In this document: piece by piece, positions 21,384 to 31,314 of the stretch
Position numbering within the stretch: position 1 is the stretch's first letter
Layout: every line of letters starts with the position of its first letter
NCBI GenBank assembly: GCA_022059125.1
Contig: JAEUWY010000012.1
Location: 2,418,001 to 2,482,000, forward strand
DNA length: 64,000 nucleotides
Direction: 5' to 3'
Source: Corynespora cassiicola
Lineage: Eukaryota; Ascomycota; Dothideomycetes; Pleosporales; Corynesporascaceae
Made by a program: the position numbers and the translations under genes
Notes under the pieces: model-generated
Told to the model about the DNA's origin: nothing
The model's input: the letters and a program-made list of their open reading frames with translations, nothing else
Databases searched by the model: none

Positions 21384-23175
21384 AGAATAGATGGGCAGTG
21401 GCAGATGTAAAGTACATGGCTTTACGAAACGGGCTAGATGGCAGAGAAATCAATCTAGTCAATCAACCAAGCGTACTTGCAGGTTCGTCGGAACTGGCCT
21501 TGTCCGCGTGCTCTACCTTGAAAAACGAATGATCAGCTCGCAGGGAGCAGAATTTTCCGGCGTGGCAGCCCTATCAAGAGCAGGGCGGCAGTGGAGAAGC
21601 TGTTTAGATGACGAAAGTAGGGAAACGATTGAAACAGCCCATGGATATTCGTTCATGCGCTGAGAGTAGGGCCGGGCAGGCGTGATATGGACATCTTGGC
21701 GCGGCGCAGGGGGCTAGCCCCGATCGGGAAGGGACAGGACGGAAGCGGCTAGGCCCACCTGGCAGATCCCTGCGGCGGAGGCCTACTCTGGGAGCGATGA
21801 CGGCGTGACCGTCCGAAAAGTGACAGGATGGAGCAGCCTTACGGGACTATCTTTATATATCGAGGCCCGCCATCAGGGTGTCCGGCAGGGCCGATGATGA
21901 CATGGCACAAGGCCGCTGGGCAGGAGACGACTGGCTGCTGCCCCTGGGGCATGTATGAATGAATGGACAAACCATTGTACAAAAACACAACGCACAACCA
22001 CGCGAGCTTGCCACAAACACGTCGGCGGCAAGAAGAGCAAAAGAGGGCAGAGAGGCAGCAGAGGCACGGCCTCAGGGTCGCGGTGCCTGTCTCAGGCGGC
22101 CGGGGCGGGCCAATGGCGGGGCGTCGCCGGGGGGCCGGCACCAGGCCAGGCGTTTCAGCACGCCCTCGTCTTGCAACGTCCTGCACACGTCCCTGACTAT
22201 CGCGCCCATCACGCCCCCCAACGTGCCCGTCCTGGCCATCCATTCGAGATCGCCAGCCATGCGGCCAACCGCCGTGCCCCGTCGAAGCCTCCTGCGCTGG
22301 CCCCCGTGCTGGCCGGCCCCGTTCCCTTAAGACTGCCTCTCAGCGTCGCCGGAGAGTGCCTTTCCCTCCTACGCCACGCCCGCTATGGCATGACCGCCTG
22401 AACATCACGACCATCACGACTCCCTTGGGTGCTTTCTTTCGTCACTTCGCTTCTTCCCTGCTGCGCTGAGCGTGCCCTTTTTAGCCCCTCTGTTCCCCCC
22501 TCCCTCTCCTTGCAGGCCCAGCGCCAGACGTTGATTCTCCGCCGTCCCCTCCTTTGCACCCTGCCCGGCTGTCGCGCCCTCCACTCTCTTGTTTCCTTTG
22601 CATTGCGCATTGCCCTGGTCTGGCCTGCATCGCCCGTCGACCTTCCGTGCCGCCGTACGCACTACCACCTGCCCACCCAGGCTGAGGGAGCGCAATTGGG
22701 CCGGTCGCATAAAGGCCCAAGTCCTGTCCCAGCCCGCGCCCCGCGCCTGAGGCATCGAGTCTCGGAGTCTGGAATCTGGAATCTGGAATCTGGGAACCTG
22801 CGAGGGTGAAGGCCTGCAAGCCTGCCGGGCCAGAGCAAACAACCGCGCGCACGAGGACCTCGGGGGCGCTCGACGACAGGCCGTTTGACAGAGGAGCCCT
22901 GCCCTCGACCGCGCCGCCGACCGCGCGCAGCCAGCCTGACAGCCGTCGCAACCTTGACGACAACCTCGCGCCCTCCGAAACCCATCACCGCGCCCGACCG
23001 CAACGCCCCACGTCTCACGACGAGAACCATTCATTCCAAACCCCAACCGTCTCACACCCTCTGCTGTTTGTTTCCCCCGGCCGGCCCTCAGATTACACAC
23101 CCATCCCCATCCTTCCTCCCGCGACCCACACGGCCGCGCACCACTCTCTCAAAACCACGCCTGGAAGCCGCCACC
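21384..23175. other. Intergenic and long GC/CT-rich leader
   Basis: About 1.8 kb without recognised genes. From 22400 to 23175 the + strand is strongly C/T-rich, consistent with promoter and 5' leader of the cell-wall protein gene. A short tandem repeat of TCTGGAA lies at about 22768-22792. Confidence 0.5.
22768..22792. repeat. Short 7-bp tandem repeat (TCTGGAA, about 3.5 copies)
   Basis: Direct tandem copies of a heptamer in noncoding DNA upstream of the wall-protein gene. Confidence 0.85.
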
Positions 23176-23907
23176 ATGCACAAAGCACTCGTCTGCGCAA
23201 TCATGGCCGGTCTCATGGCCAGCGGCCTCACCCGCGCAGAAGGCTCCGTGTCCCTCTCCAACTTCACCCCGCGCATCGAGAACCTGCCGTCGCAGTGCCA
23301 GGCCGTGTATACGACGCCCATCGACGGCTGCCAGTCCAAGGACTTCACCGGCCAAACCTCGAGCTGCAGCAGCCCCTGCATCACCGGCCTCATCAAGATC
23401 AGCAAGTCCATCAACGAGCAGTGCAAATCGGTTGATGTCCCGGAGACGTCCATCATCGGCGTATTCCTGCTCGGCCAGGGAATCCAGGCGCTGTGTCCTG
23501 GCATCACCGTCACCACCATCAGCTCGGCCGCCTCGACGCAGCAGCAGACCAGCACGCCCACCCCTCCCTCGAGCTCGAGCTCATCAGAGGCATCGAGCAC
23601 GTCGCAAAGCATCCAAATCGACACGACCATTGCCTCGTCCACGCTTGCAACCTCGGCCACCAGCACGCCCAGCGCGCCGCCAGCACCGCCGGCCAGCTCA
23701 GCACCGACGCCGGACCAGCCCGCAGCGCTCAGCAGCTCAGCGCCCGACCCACAGGACACGGGCAGCAGTCAAGTGTCAAACGCCGACTCGGGCGGCGGGT
23801 CGCCGTTCGACGTGGTCGCAACAGGCGCCTCGCCACCGACGCAGCGCCGTGACGCACTGCTCGCCGTGGTTGTGGGCGCCCTGTTGCTCCTGTGCACGGC
23901 CATGTAG
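23176..23907 (+). CDS. GPI-anchored Ser/Thr-rich cell-surface protein
   Basis: A single exon of 243 residues. The ATG at 23176 is in a strong context (GCCGCCACC before it) and begins a signal peptide, MHKALVCAIMAGLMASGLTRA. Residues about 22-115 form a compact six-Cys domain (Cys in SQC, DGC, SSC, SPC, EQC and ALC contexts), which is probably disulfide-bonded. Residues about 120-215 are Ser/Thr/Pro/Ala-rich, typical of O-glycosylated wall stalks. The extreme C-terminus is hydrophobic (LLAVVVGALLLLCTAM) after a Ser/Gly-rich stretch, matching a GPI-attachment signal. The Cys spacing is not CFEM. Function is not known; a cell-wall or adhesin role is inferred from architecture. Confidence 0.87.
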   Translation: MHKALVCAIMAGLMASGLTRAEGSVSLSNFTPRIENLPSQCQAVYTTPIDGCQSKDFTGQTSSCSSPCITGLIKISKSINEQCKSVDVPETSIIGVFLLGQGIQALCPGITVTTISSAASTQQQTSTPTPPSSSSSSEASSTSQSIQIDTTIASSTLATSATSTPSAPPAPPASSAPTPDQPAALSSSAPDPQDTGSSQVSNADSGGGSPFDVVATGASPPTQRRDALLAVVVGALLLLCTAM

Positions 23908-24565
23908 GAGCACACGTGGACCTTGAGCGTTTTCATTCTCTACGACCCGAGTAATCACCTTGGCATTCCTGGACATGTTTTCCAGCACGGCGTTCCATCC
24001 TTCTTTTTCTTTTGTACGATATACCCGCACTCAGTTACTGGAGTTCCGGTGTGAGACCCCGGATGATGTGGAGGACTAGTATGTGGCATTGCCATCTATC
24101 CACTTGCCTGCCCAGACAGGCAGGCAGGCGTGGGTGGCGTGCAAGGCACGTGAATACACGGACACGACTCGATGGGGAAGGAAGGACAGGCAGACAGACA
24201 CAGGCGCGGAAGGAGCACCATAGCCCGCTGGACCGTAATAGGCAGCGACGATCTACAATGAACACAGACTTTCTCGAATCCCATCCCCAGGCCGCAGTCT
24301 CTCCGTCTTTCTCTCTCTCTCTACTCTTGTGCCATGTGCCGTGCTCACCTGAACCAACTGCTCGTCCCGTGACTCTGGCCCCGTCCTGATCGGCGGATCA
24401 GCGCCCGCCTTATCGCCGCCCAATCACGCCCCCCTGCCTCGCAAGCGAGGGCAGCTGCACCCCAGACGTAATGGTGGCCCCCGCGACCCACGGCCTCGAC
24501 GTCCAAGTCGGCGTCCAAACCTTCGCAAGCGCCATGCAGGAACCCGACTTGTATAGGCCGCCAGC
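23908..24565. other. Intergenic, no gene recognised
   Basis: About 660 bp between the wall-protein stop and the lipase-like start. It contains a CTCTCT run near 24301-24324 and nothing coding. Confidence 0.5.
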
Positions 24566-25946
24566 ATGAAGAAGACGTTGCTGCTGTGCTTCATCCACGG
24601 CTTCAAGGGCGGCGACAACACCTTTGCCACCTTCCCCTCGCACCTCAAGGCCATCCTGCAGCACGCCCTGCCCAAGGTCGAGGTGCTCGCCGTCACCTAT
24701 CCCAAGTATGAGACACGCGGCGACTTGCACGAGTGCGTCGCGCGCTTCAAGGAGTGGTGAGTAGCAGCCCGCAGTTCGCCCGTGTGTAAGCTGAGAAAGG
24801 GACAGGCTCCAGAACAAGGTCATCGATCTCGAAGTCGCCAACTCGACCCCGTCGCCCACGGTCGATCCCTCGGTGCGCACCATCCTCGTCGGCCACTCCA
24901 TGGGCGGCATCGTTGCCGCCGAGACGCTCCTGTCCATCGTGAACGAGCAGCCCATATCCTCGCTGCAGAACTCGGCCGAGCGCTCCACTTCCTCCCTCCC
25001 CGACCCGTCGCAGCTCATGTTCCCCTACATCCAGGGCATTCTGGCCTTTGACACGCCGTACCTGGGCATCGCGCCTGGAGTCGTTGCCCACGGCGCTGAG
25101 AAGCACTGGAACACGGCGAATACCGCCTATGCCGCCTACTCTAACCTAGCCGGGGCCTTCGGATGGGGCGGGAAGAATGGGGAGAGCAGCGCGGTCGACG
25201 CCAGCAAAATGCTCCCGCCGCCCGATAAGACAGCCAAGGCCGTCAGTGACTCGAATGCGGATGCCGCGGCCGCTCCTCTGTGGCAGAAATACGGGCGCAT
25301 GGCCCTGTTTGCAGGAGCTGCGGGCGCGGTCGCGGCCGGAGGCGCTGCTGCTTACATGAAGCGCGATCAGATTTCCGAAGGCTTGGGGTGGGCGACGTCG
25401 CATCTGGAATTTGTCGGCAGTCTGGCTCGACCTGAAGAGATGAGGAAGCGTCTTGGGAGCATCGCAAACTTGTCGCAAACTCAGGGCATAGGTTTTACAA
25501 CTATATACACCACGCTGGGACACGCCGTCGAGACGCAGCAAAAGTCTTCGTGGACGGGCAAGGTGCGCGGACTGGACCGCACGTTTTGCAATCTACCCAA
25601 GGGCGAACTGCGAGAATTCTTCATCCCAGCCGTGAACGACAAGAGTACAGCCGAGACGTGAGTGATTGCCCGGGATGGAGGGGATATGTACTAACAGCGC
25701 TCCAGGTTCGCGCACATGAGCATGTTTGAGCCAAGAAACAATCCTGGCTACTATATCATGAGCGAGCATGCCAAAGAGCACATCATCGAGTGGGCAGAGA
25801 ATGAATGGTACCACGATAGCGACGGCCCTGGCAAAGACATCAGCTTGGATGACGAAGCCGAGTTGGTGGAGAAGCCCGAAGACGAAGAGTTTGAGAATGT
25901 CAAGCGGCCATCGAGCACCGAAGCGTGGCAAAAGGACGATCTGTGA
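24566..25946 (+). CDS. DUF676/lipase-like alpha/beta-hydrolase
   Basis: Three exons, 24566-24756, 24806-25657 and 25706-25946, give 427 residues. The N-terminus has the oxyanion-side motif CFIHGFKGGDNTF, and the nucleophile elbow is GHSMGG (encoded near 24892-24909). The strand ILAFDTPYLGIAP that follows is typical of fungal DUF676/PGAP1-like serine hydrolases. A Gly/Ala-rich hydrophobic segment (ALFAGAAGAVAAGGAAAYM) near residue 260 could be a membrane-inserting helix. A late His candidate for the triad is in the TLGHAVE or FAHMSMF context; the latter is created by the last splice and is common in the family. There is no signal peptide. The substrate is unknown; related proteins act on acyl esters or GPI lipids. 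Confidence 0.88.
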
Positions 25947-26558
25947 TGAAGCTTACGAACGATGAATGCGGTCACGACCTACACTTTGCAGTCTGCCAAT
26001 TTCGTTTGCACATCTCATTTGGTTATCCCGGGGAACACAAAGGGACTATGTTTGGGCTTTTCAAGTGGTAAAGCGACCTACATGAGCAGTAGCCAGGTGG
26101 TCACATGGTACTCAAACGCAGATCAACGATATCGCATGTTGCGATGGTATACCCCTTTCTTTTGGGCGGCTGACAAAGTCTATGTTTTTTGTACATCAAT
26201 GTTTATATACTACGGGTTTCTTAAACTCCCAAGTTCCATCGTGTACTAAAAGTGATTTTCCGGACCCCAATTCAAGAGTGCATTCAATGATCGTGGGCTT
26301 GTTCACAACATACTGCTATGCACAAGAAAAGCAATATGACTATATGTCATATTCCCATACTCCTAGCAGTCGACTCAAACATGCGAAATTCACTTCCCAA
26401 GCCCCACCCAGGATGCACCTTTAAGAACTGCGGTAAGCAACACTCCTACTCCTTAGACCACAAAACAGCATCGAAATCTTGTATTGAGAATCAACGCCAG
26501 TAAACCACGTCACTCTATCCAAACCAAACCTTGACTCCCTCCTACCAGAAGAACAACA
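25947..26558. other. Intergenic, no gene recognised
   Basis: About 610 bp, AT-richer than its neighbours, with short frames only. Confidence 0.5.
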
Positions 26559-26841
26559 ATGTACCCTTTTGGCTACTCTTTCGGCTACTCCTCCCTCTAC
26601 GCTCCCCCCATCATCCCCGTCGCCGCCACCAGGACCGTCGGCATCCTCCAAGCCTCACCCCCGCGCGCCACCGCGCTCCTGGCCCCCGCCCCGCGCCGCC
26701 ACCTCGAGCTCATCGACCGCCCCAGGCTCGAGCTCGTGGATCGCAGGCCCCCGCGCTTGATGCTCGGCGCGCCGGACATCGATCCCGACGACGAGGAAGA
26801 GGATTACGACGATTACGACGATTACGACGATTACGACGATT

Positions 26842-26876
<35 letters not shown>

Positions 26877-27212
26877 AGCGCGTACGGAAGGTACCTCGAC
26901 GCGAAGGAGGATTACGAGTACCGGGTGTTTCACAGGAGGAGGGCGGCGGGGTATTATAGGCCGACGTATCGTGAGGGGTATGAGAGGGAGCAAGAGGATA
27001 GGAGGAGGCCTGGGGAGCGGAGGGAGCGGAGGGTTGGTGGCGGTGGTGGTGGTGGCGGCGGTGGTGGTGGTGGGCGGGATGTCACAGGGCAGGATAGGGG
27101 TGGGAGGAGAGTGAGGAATTGGAATTGGGATGGGGATGGGGATGCGCGTAGGGGGAGAATGAGGAGTGGGGCGCCTACTGCCGGGTCAAATCCAAGTTAC
27201 TGGAGGCGTTAG
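26559..27212 (+). CDS. Low-complexity Asp/Gly/Arg-rich hypothetical protein
   Basis: A single frame of 217 residues beginning MYPFGYSFGYSSLYAPP. It has an Arg/Leu-rich segment (about 40-70), then an acidic block made of five DYD units plus ten Asp (about 75-106), an Arg/Tyr-rich part, a run of 13 Gly and a basic tail ending PSYWRR. No domain is recognised and most of it would be disordered. The start has an A-rich context (ACAACA before ATG), and the tracts are in frame, which favours a real gene. Similar short Arg/Asp-rich proteins are common in filamentous fungi. It could still be non-functional. Confidence 0.5.
26802..26876 (+). repeat. Coding minisatellite: five GATTACGAC units then (GAC)n
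   Basis: A 9-bp unit is repeated five times (26802-26846), followed by pure GAC triplets. It encodes alternating Asp-Tyr-Asp then poly-Asp. Confidence 0.95.
27036..27074 (+). repeat. Coding GGT/GGC triplet repeat (poly-Gly)
   Basis: An imperfect (GGY)13 tract, in frame with the Asp/Gly-rich protein. Confidence 0.9.
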
Positions 27213-27787
27213 AGGAAGTTTTGAGACGGTGAGCATGGACAGCAAAGCTATTGGTGCATTTCAGTGTTTGGTTTGAGAAGATTGGAGAGGAGGCAGTGAA
27301 GTGATTAGTGTAGCTATCTGCTTTTTTGTTTACGTGTTGCTGAGTACAAGAATTCTTCTGGCACTCTTGTCTTTTTAGAAAGATACATCAATTCTTATTC
27401 ATACTTGGTATTGATCTTCAACAACAATCCCCGTACATTGCTGACTAACTGACCATGTGGTATGCGGTTAAATTCTAAACTGAATAAGAGATTAGCTGTC
27501 TAGTCTCGCTAATGAATCTGAGTGCATTAGTAGTTATTCATTTCTTGAACAAGATGATTTATCGAATTTAGCTATTGCACATGATATATTCAAAAATTTG
27601 GGAGAGAATCTGAATTGTGAGAAAGCCGCAAAATAGCATTACAGCCACTATGATAGAGATGATCTGATCTTATCAATAGCTTCGCTCGCAGAAAGACTAT
27701 CATCTACGTCACAATGCCATTGCTAAACAAGAAACATTGCATAACCCATCTAATCCGTATCTCAAAAATTTTAATAAGCTCCAAAAC
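27213..27787. other. AT-rich intergenic region between convergent genes
   Basis: 575 bp, markedly AT-rich; 3' flanks of two convergent genes. Nothing coding is seen. Confidence 0.5.
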
Positions 27788-28246
27788 CTAAAAGTCGTCA
27801 TTCTCCCAAGGCGCTGGCCCGCGAAAATCGTGCTCTCTTTCACCAGGAATAAACCGAATCGCATTAGGATTAAGATACCCCGACCCTTCAGCTTGTCCAT
27901 AGTATCCGCGCATTCCTGCGTTTGAGCTAGGATAAACAGACGGCAGCCTGGACATGACGGGATGCTCCATCCCCCTAGGCACAAATCCAGCAGCACGAGG
28001 ATTGAGGGGGCTGGTCCTGTCCGCGTTGCCGTGGTGGCCACGCACACCTGCATGCAAGCCCGGGTATGAAGACGCGGGCCTATATATGGGAGGAGGCATG
28101 GGAGACTCGCCCCGCGGAGTCGGCGAAAAATAGGAACCAGGGCTGAAGTATTCGTAGGCAAAGTCGGCACTGGGGTCGGCACCCCAGTCACTGCCATATC
28201 CGATGCCAGTGACGCTGCGCCAGCTGTGGGGATTGTTAGAAGACAT
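27788..28246 (-). CDS. Small disordered protein with two PAM2 motifs in a tandem repeat
   Basis: A single exon of 152 residues, rich in Gly/Pro/Ser/Tyr and probably disordered. Two repeats about 44 residues apart share the pattern (H/N)AG(V/M)RG(H/Y)(H/Y)G, then LNP-x-A-x-x-F-(V/I)-P, then an acidic/basic end. The motifs are LNPRAAGFVP (residues 81-90) and LNPNAIRFIP (125-134); both match the PAM2 consensus L-N-x-x-A-x-x-F-x-P including the critical Phe. PAM2 peptides bind the MLLE domain of poly(A)-binding protein and related HECT ligases, so this could be a small PABP-interacting protein with two binding sites. That is inference; no other domain is present. The start at 28246 was chosen as the first ATG in this frame. 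Confidence 0.72.
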   Translation of the reverse strand: MSSNNPHSWRSVTGIGYGSDWGADPSADFAYEYFSPGSYFSPTPRGESPMPPPIYRPASSYPGLHAGVRGHHGNADRTSPLNPRAAGFVPRGMEHPVMSRLPSVYPSSNAGMRGYYGQAEGSGYLNPNAIRFIPGEREHDFRGPAPWENDDF

Positions 28247-28827
28247 GGTGTTTTCACAAAAATTTGCGAAGGGAAGTGCACTATGTTTGGACTTGTTCTG
28301 AATTGTATTCTGGTGTGTGCAGTATCGTGCTATTGATAAACGCGGGATCTGAAAGAGAGAAGGAGCGGAAAAGGGGCAGAAATTTTGAGGGCCCCTAATT
28401 CAGGCTAGGCAATTGTAAGTTTGTCAGGTGGTGATTCTAGTTACTGTGAAGGTACGTTTTAATGAGCACGTCTTCTGGTGATAAGCCTAGTTCTCCTGAC
28501 TACATGTGTTTTGGGCAGGTTATGAGTTTCACGATTTGGTACTCAATTGCATATTCAGAAATGAACTTTCATTCTTTGAATGAATAAGAGTCACTTTGAA
28601 AACTTATCAAGAATTGTGCACCTGCTTATAACGGTATGTTGTAGTTGGAACAAGATTTGGTTTTGTGAAATGGTAACACAAAAGAGTGATATTACTAGGT
28701 AAATTACAATGGAACTGGAATTGTACGGCTTCGCGTATTATATATCTTTCTTTATCTAAAAGCATGTTATGTGAATATTTCCTATATGACAACCCGCTAA
28801 TTCGCCAAGAGCTCTCCTGGTGGCAAT
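28247..28827. other. AT-rich intergenic region between divergent genes
   Basis: 581 bp separating the PAM2 protein gene and the first kinase-like gene; no coding signal. Confidence 0.5.
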
Positions 28828-29832
28828 ATGTCTCGCCCTCATACCATCCAGAATCTTGAAGACGAACAGATTGAAGCAGTGGAGGCAGGCGGATATGCGA
28901 CCATCTCTGTAGCAGGGTCGGGATGTACCGCAGATGTTGTTTACTGTATCCCAAAAGTGAAAATTCACAAGGCGATCGCGGAAGAACTCGATGTTTCTAT
29001 CTTACGCAAAGAAGTTTTGGCTATAAAAATAGACGGATCGAAGCTGATTTCCGGCGGGTACAGCAGTAAGCCGGTCATACAGAAAGAAGCGGATTTGTTA
29101 CGGCATATACACGATCATGTCCCAAACGATCTCAGGAGTATATTTCCATCACTTATTGATACCTACTCTCTAGACTCAAAATGTATGTGGTATGCTTTGG
29201 AGGCAATTTACCCTCCACTTCGGTTGTCAACCCTGCACTTGACCAGCGACGGTACGCAAATTCCATCCATGATGATGCATCTGTTTCTAGAAATTGGTGC
29301 AGCCATTAATTTCCTTCATAATGATGCCAAGTTGGTTCACAAAGATATACACGGTGGTAATATATTGGTCACTATCCAGCCTCGAAACCAGTACGGTTTA
29401 CCGGACTTCAAGATAGTTGACTTTGGTCAAACGAAGATGCTAACTAATGAGTTTCAGCGCCGTCGGGATAACAAGGCTTTTTTCATTGAACTGCATCTTT
29501 TTGCAAAATCCAAGCAGCCTGATGGAGGTGAAGATGAACTCAGTAAAGGTAGGCAAAAGTGGACAGAATTCAACCTTCACCTCCAAGAGGCTAGATTTAG
29601 TGACAACCCCCCCTTTGACTCTTTCTGGAAGGAAAACCAGCGCTACGCCCGAAAGATACGGAGTCTGGTTTCAGAGAGGTCCATCAATCGAGTCAACTCA
29701 AATATCCAGAACGCTTTGCGATTGACGGGGGTCTCTGACCTCGACATCGATATTCAAGATTGCGTGGAGAACGAGCGCAAAGTAAAAGCCATGGCCGAGG
29801 TTAAAGACGACAATTTGTGTTTGAAAGGCTAG
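28828..29832 (+). CDS. Short protein-kinase-like protein, copy 1 (catalytic motifs complete)
   Basis: A single exon of 334 residues. Kinase signatures in order: a Gly-rich loop GSGCTADVVY (about 30-39), a Lys in LAIKIDG (about 68-71), catalytic loop VHKDIHGGNIL (His-x-Asp-x4-Asn, about 170-180), and metal-binding IVDFGQT (about 198-204). After DFG there is no APE motif and no clear activation segment; a single later Asp (RRRDNKAFFIELHLF) may stand for the helix-F Asp. This compact C-lobe resembles fungal FunK1/aminoglycoside-kinase-like folds rather than canonical Ser/Thr kinases. It is the first of three same-strand, intronless genes of similar build. Substrate is unknown; it could be active. 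Confidence 0.78.
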   Translation: MSRPHTIQNLEDEQIEAVEAGGYATISVAGSGCTADVVYCIPKVKIHKAIAEELDVSILRKEVLAIKIDGSKLISGGYSSKPVIQKEADLLRHIHDHVPNDLRSIFPSLIDTYSLDSKCMWYALEAIYPPLRLSTLHLTSDGTQIPSMMMHLFLEIGAAINFLHNDAKLVHKDIHGGNILVTIQPRNQYGLPDFKIVDFGQTKMLTNEFQRRRDNKAFFIELHLFAKSKQPDGGEDELSKGRQKWTEFNLHLQEARFSDNPPFDSFWKENQRYARKIRSLVSERSINRVNSNIQNALRLTGVSDLDIDIQDCVENERKVKAMAEVKDDNLCLKG

Positions 29833-30025
29833 TGAAAGGTAGAAAGCAACGGACAAGTGCGTTGTCGCGCTTCAACAATCTACAGCGGCCATTGAAGCAA
29901 TTGTTGCCTATTTCTTCCGTGTTTTAATGGATTCACTTTCGTATATTTTCTCCTATTCTGCAACTATAACTTAATTGGCGCAACAAGGAAAGTCGGGATT
30001 CATCTTCTACTCTTTGGTAGCGAAT

Positions 30026-30937
30026 ATGGAACATACCTCTGAATACTTGATTCATCGACTTCCAAGCAATTATACCGTGGTGCGAGAGCTTGGGCGGGGA
30101 AACTTTTGCACAGTCTACCTTTGCAAGGTTACGAGTCCTTCATCTAGTAGCCCTGAAAGTATTGCTGGAGACCATGACAAAAACATCAAGTCGCATCCTG
30201 TGGAAAGTTTTGCCGCCGTCAAAATAGTTCGCGAACACCAAGAAGAAGTAAAAAAATGGACAGCTCGCGAGACAGAGGTTTTGAAAAGAATACAAGAAGA
30301 ATCTGAAGAGGAATTCAAGAAATTTTTCCCTCAAATTCTAAGCTTTGATCCGGATCATCTGTGGCTTGCTATGACAGCCTTCACACCCTCGAAAACCCTT
30401 GCTGCGATGGAGCTGTTCTGTATGGAAAATCAACGCACGATACCAGAAGGGCTATTGCTGCATATATTCTCGGAGCAAAAGGCTGCTGTGGACTTTCTTC
30501 ATCAGCAATGCAATGTCTCCCATGGAGATTTACAACTGGGGAATGTCCTTCTGGATTACTCCGAGAGAAGCTCCAGTGCTTTTCCGCAAATCTTTTTGAT
30601 TGATTTTGCTCTATCAAAACAGCTTAGCGATCAAAAAGTTATTGAGCAAGGACATGACGTTCTCGATCGTTCCAGAGTCTGCCTTCAGATCCGGACATTA
30701 TTCAACCGAGGAAGAATCTGTTCGATCCTGGAACCACAAGATTTACATGCCACATGCAGCCATTCTGAAGCATGGAAATTATTTATGGAATTTTTGCGCA
30801 AAGTAGGCATCTCCTCACCTCTTAAAGAAGCTTGGGAGAAGCTAGGTACGTGTGCCGTAGTAGGCAAAAGCTCGATCTCGGAAGTAGCAATGCAGGAGGT
30901 ATCAAGCTTCGTAGCTGACTTTGCTGCGTCACCTTAG
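30026..30937 (+). CDS. Short protein-kinase-like protein, copy 2 (DFG altered to DFA)
   Basis: A single exon of 303 residues starting MEHTSEYL; no in-frame ATG lies further upstream before a stop. Motifs: Gly loop GRGNFCTVYL (about 20-29), Lys in AAVKIV (about 65-70), a helix with EVLKRIQEE, catalytic loop SHGDLQLGNVLL (Asp and Asn present, His-Gly-Asp form), and LIDFALS in place of DFG. Loss of the Gly does not by itself abolish catalysis, but suggests altered or pseudokinase behaviour. The C-terminal part is short, without APE, and has DVLDRSRVCLQIRTLF in the helix-F region. It lies 193 bp after copy 1, same strand. Confidence 0.75.
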   Translation: MEHTSEYLIHRLPSNYTVVRELGRGNFCTVYLCKVTSPSSSSPESIAGDHDKNIKSHPVESFAAVKIVREHQEEVKKWTARETEVLKRIQEESEEEFKKFFPQILSFDPDHLWLAMTAFTPSKTLAAMELFCMENQRTIPEGLLLHIFSEQKAAVDFLHQQCNVSHGDLQLGNVLLDYSERSSSAFPQIFLIDFALSKQLSDQKVIEQGHDVLDRSRVCLQIRTLFNRGRICSILEPQDLHATCSHSEAWKLFMEFLRKVGISSPLKEAWEKLGTCAVVGKSSISEVAMQEVSSFVADFAASP

Positions 30938-31314
30938 TTACTTAACGCAAATTTAGGACAGTCAGTTGGCTCCACTTTGACTCAGCAAACCAGACTGGGA
31001 ATTTCAGGCCCCAAAGCGAAGTGGCAAGAATGATATCGTAGCGTACGAATATTCTGCAATTCAACACAGCAGGTTAAATGTGCTTGAGCAATGCAAAAAG
31101 ATGAAATATTCAGACCATATCCATCTGTTACATACCATTACCGTGATCAGAACAAGCGCAATGTTAGACATTGGATTATTCGTCAATAATGCTAGATGGA
31201 AGACATTGATAAGCAGAGATTGCTGAATTGTCCGACAGCCTTGTGTAGATAAAACTAACCTTGCACATCTTGTCTTTGATATCGAGTCTAATCTAGGCTC
31301 TTGAAGCAGGAATT
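30938..31314. other. Spacer between kinase-like copies 2 and 3
   Basis: 377 bp, no coding signal; presumably 3' flank of copy 2 and promoter of copy 3. Confidence 0.5.

Noticed and set aside
22414..23100. 228-codon minus-strand frame in the leader of the wall-protein gene
   Set aside because: Gly/Arg/Ala-rich shadow of a C/T-rich strand, with other long frames overlapping.
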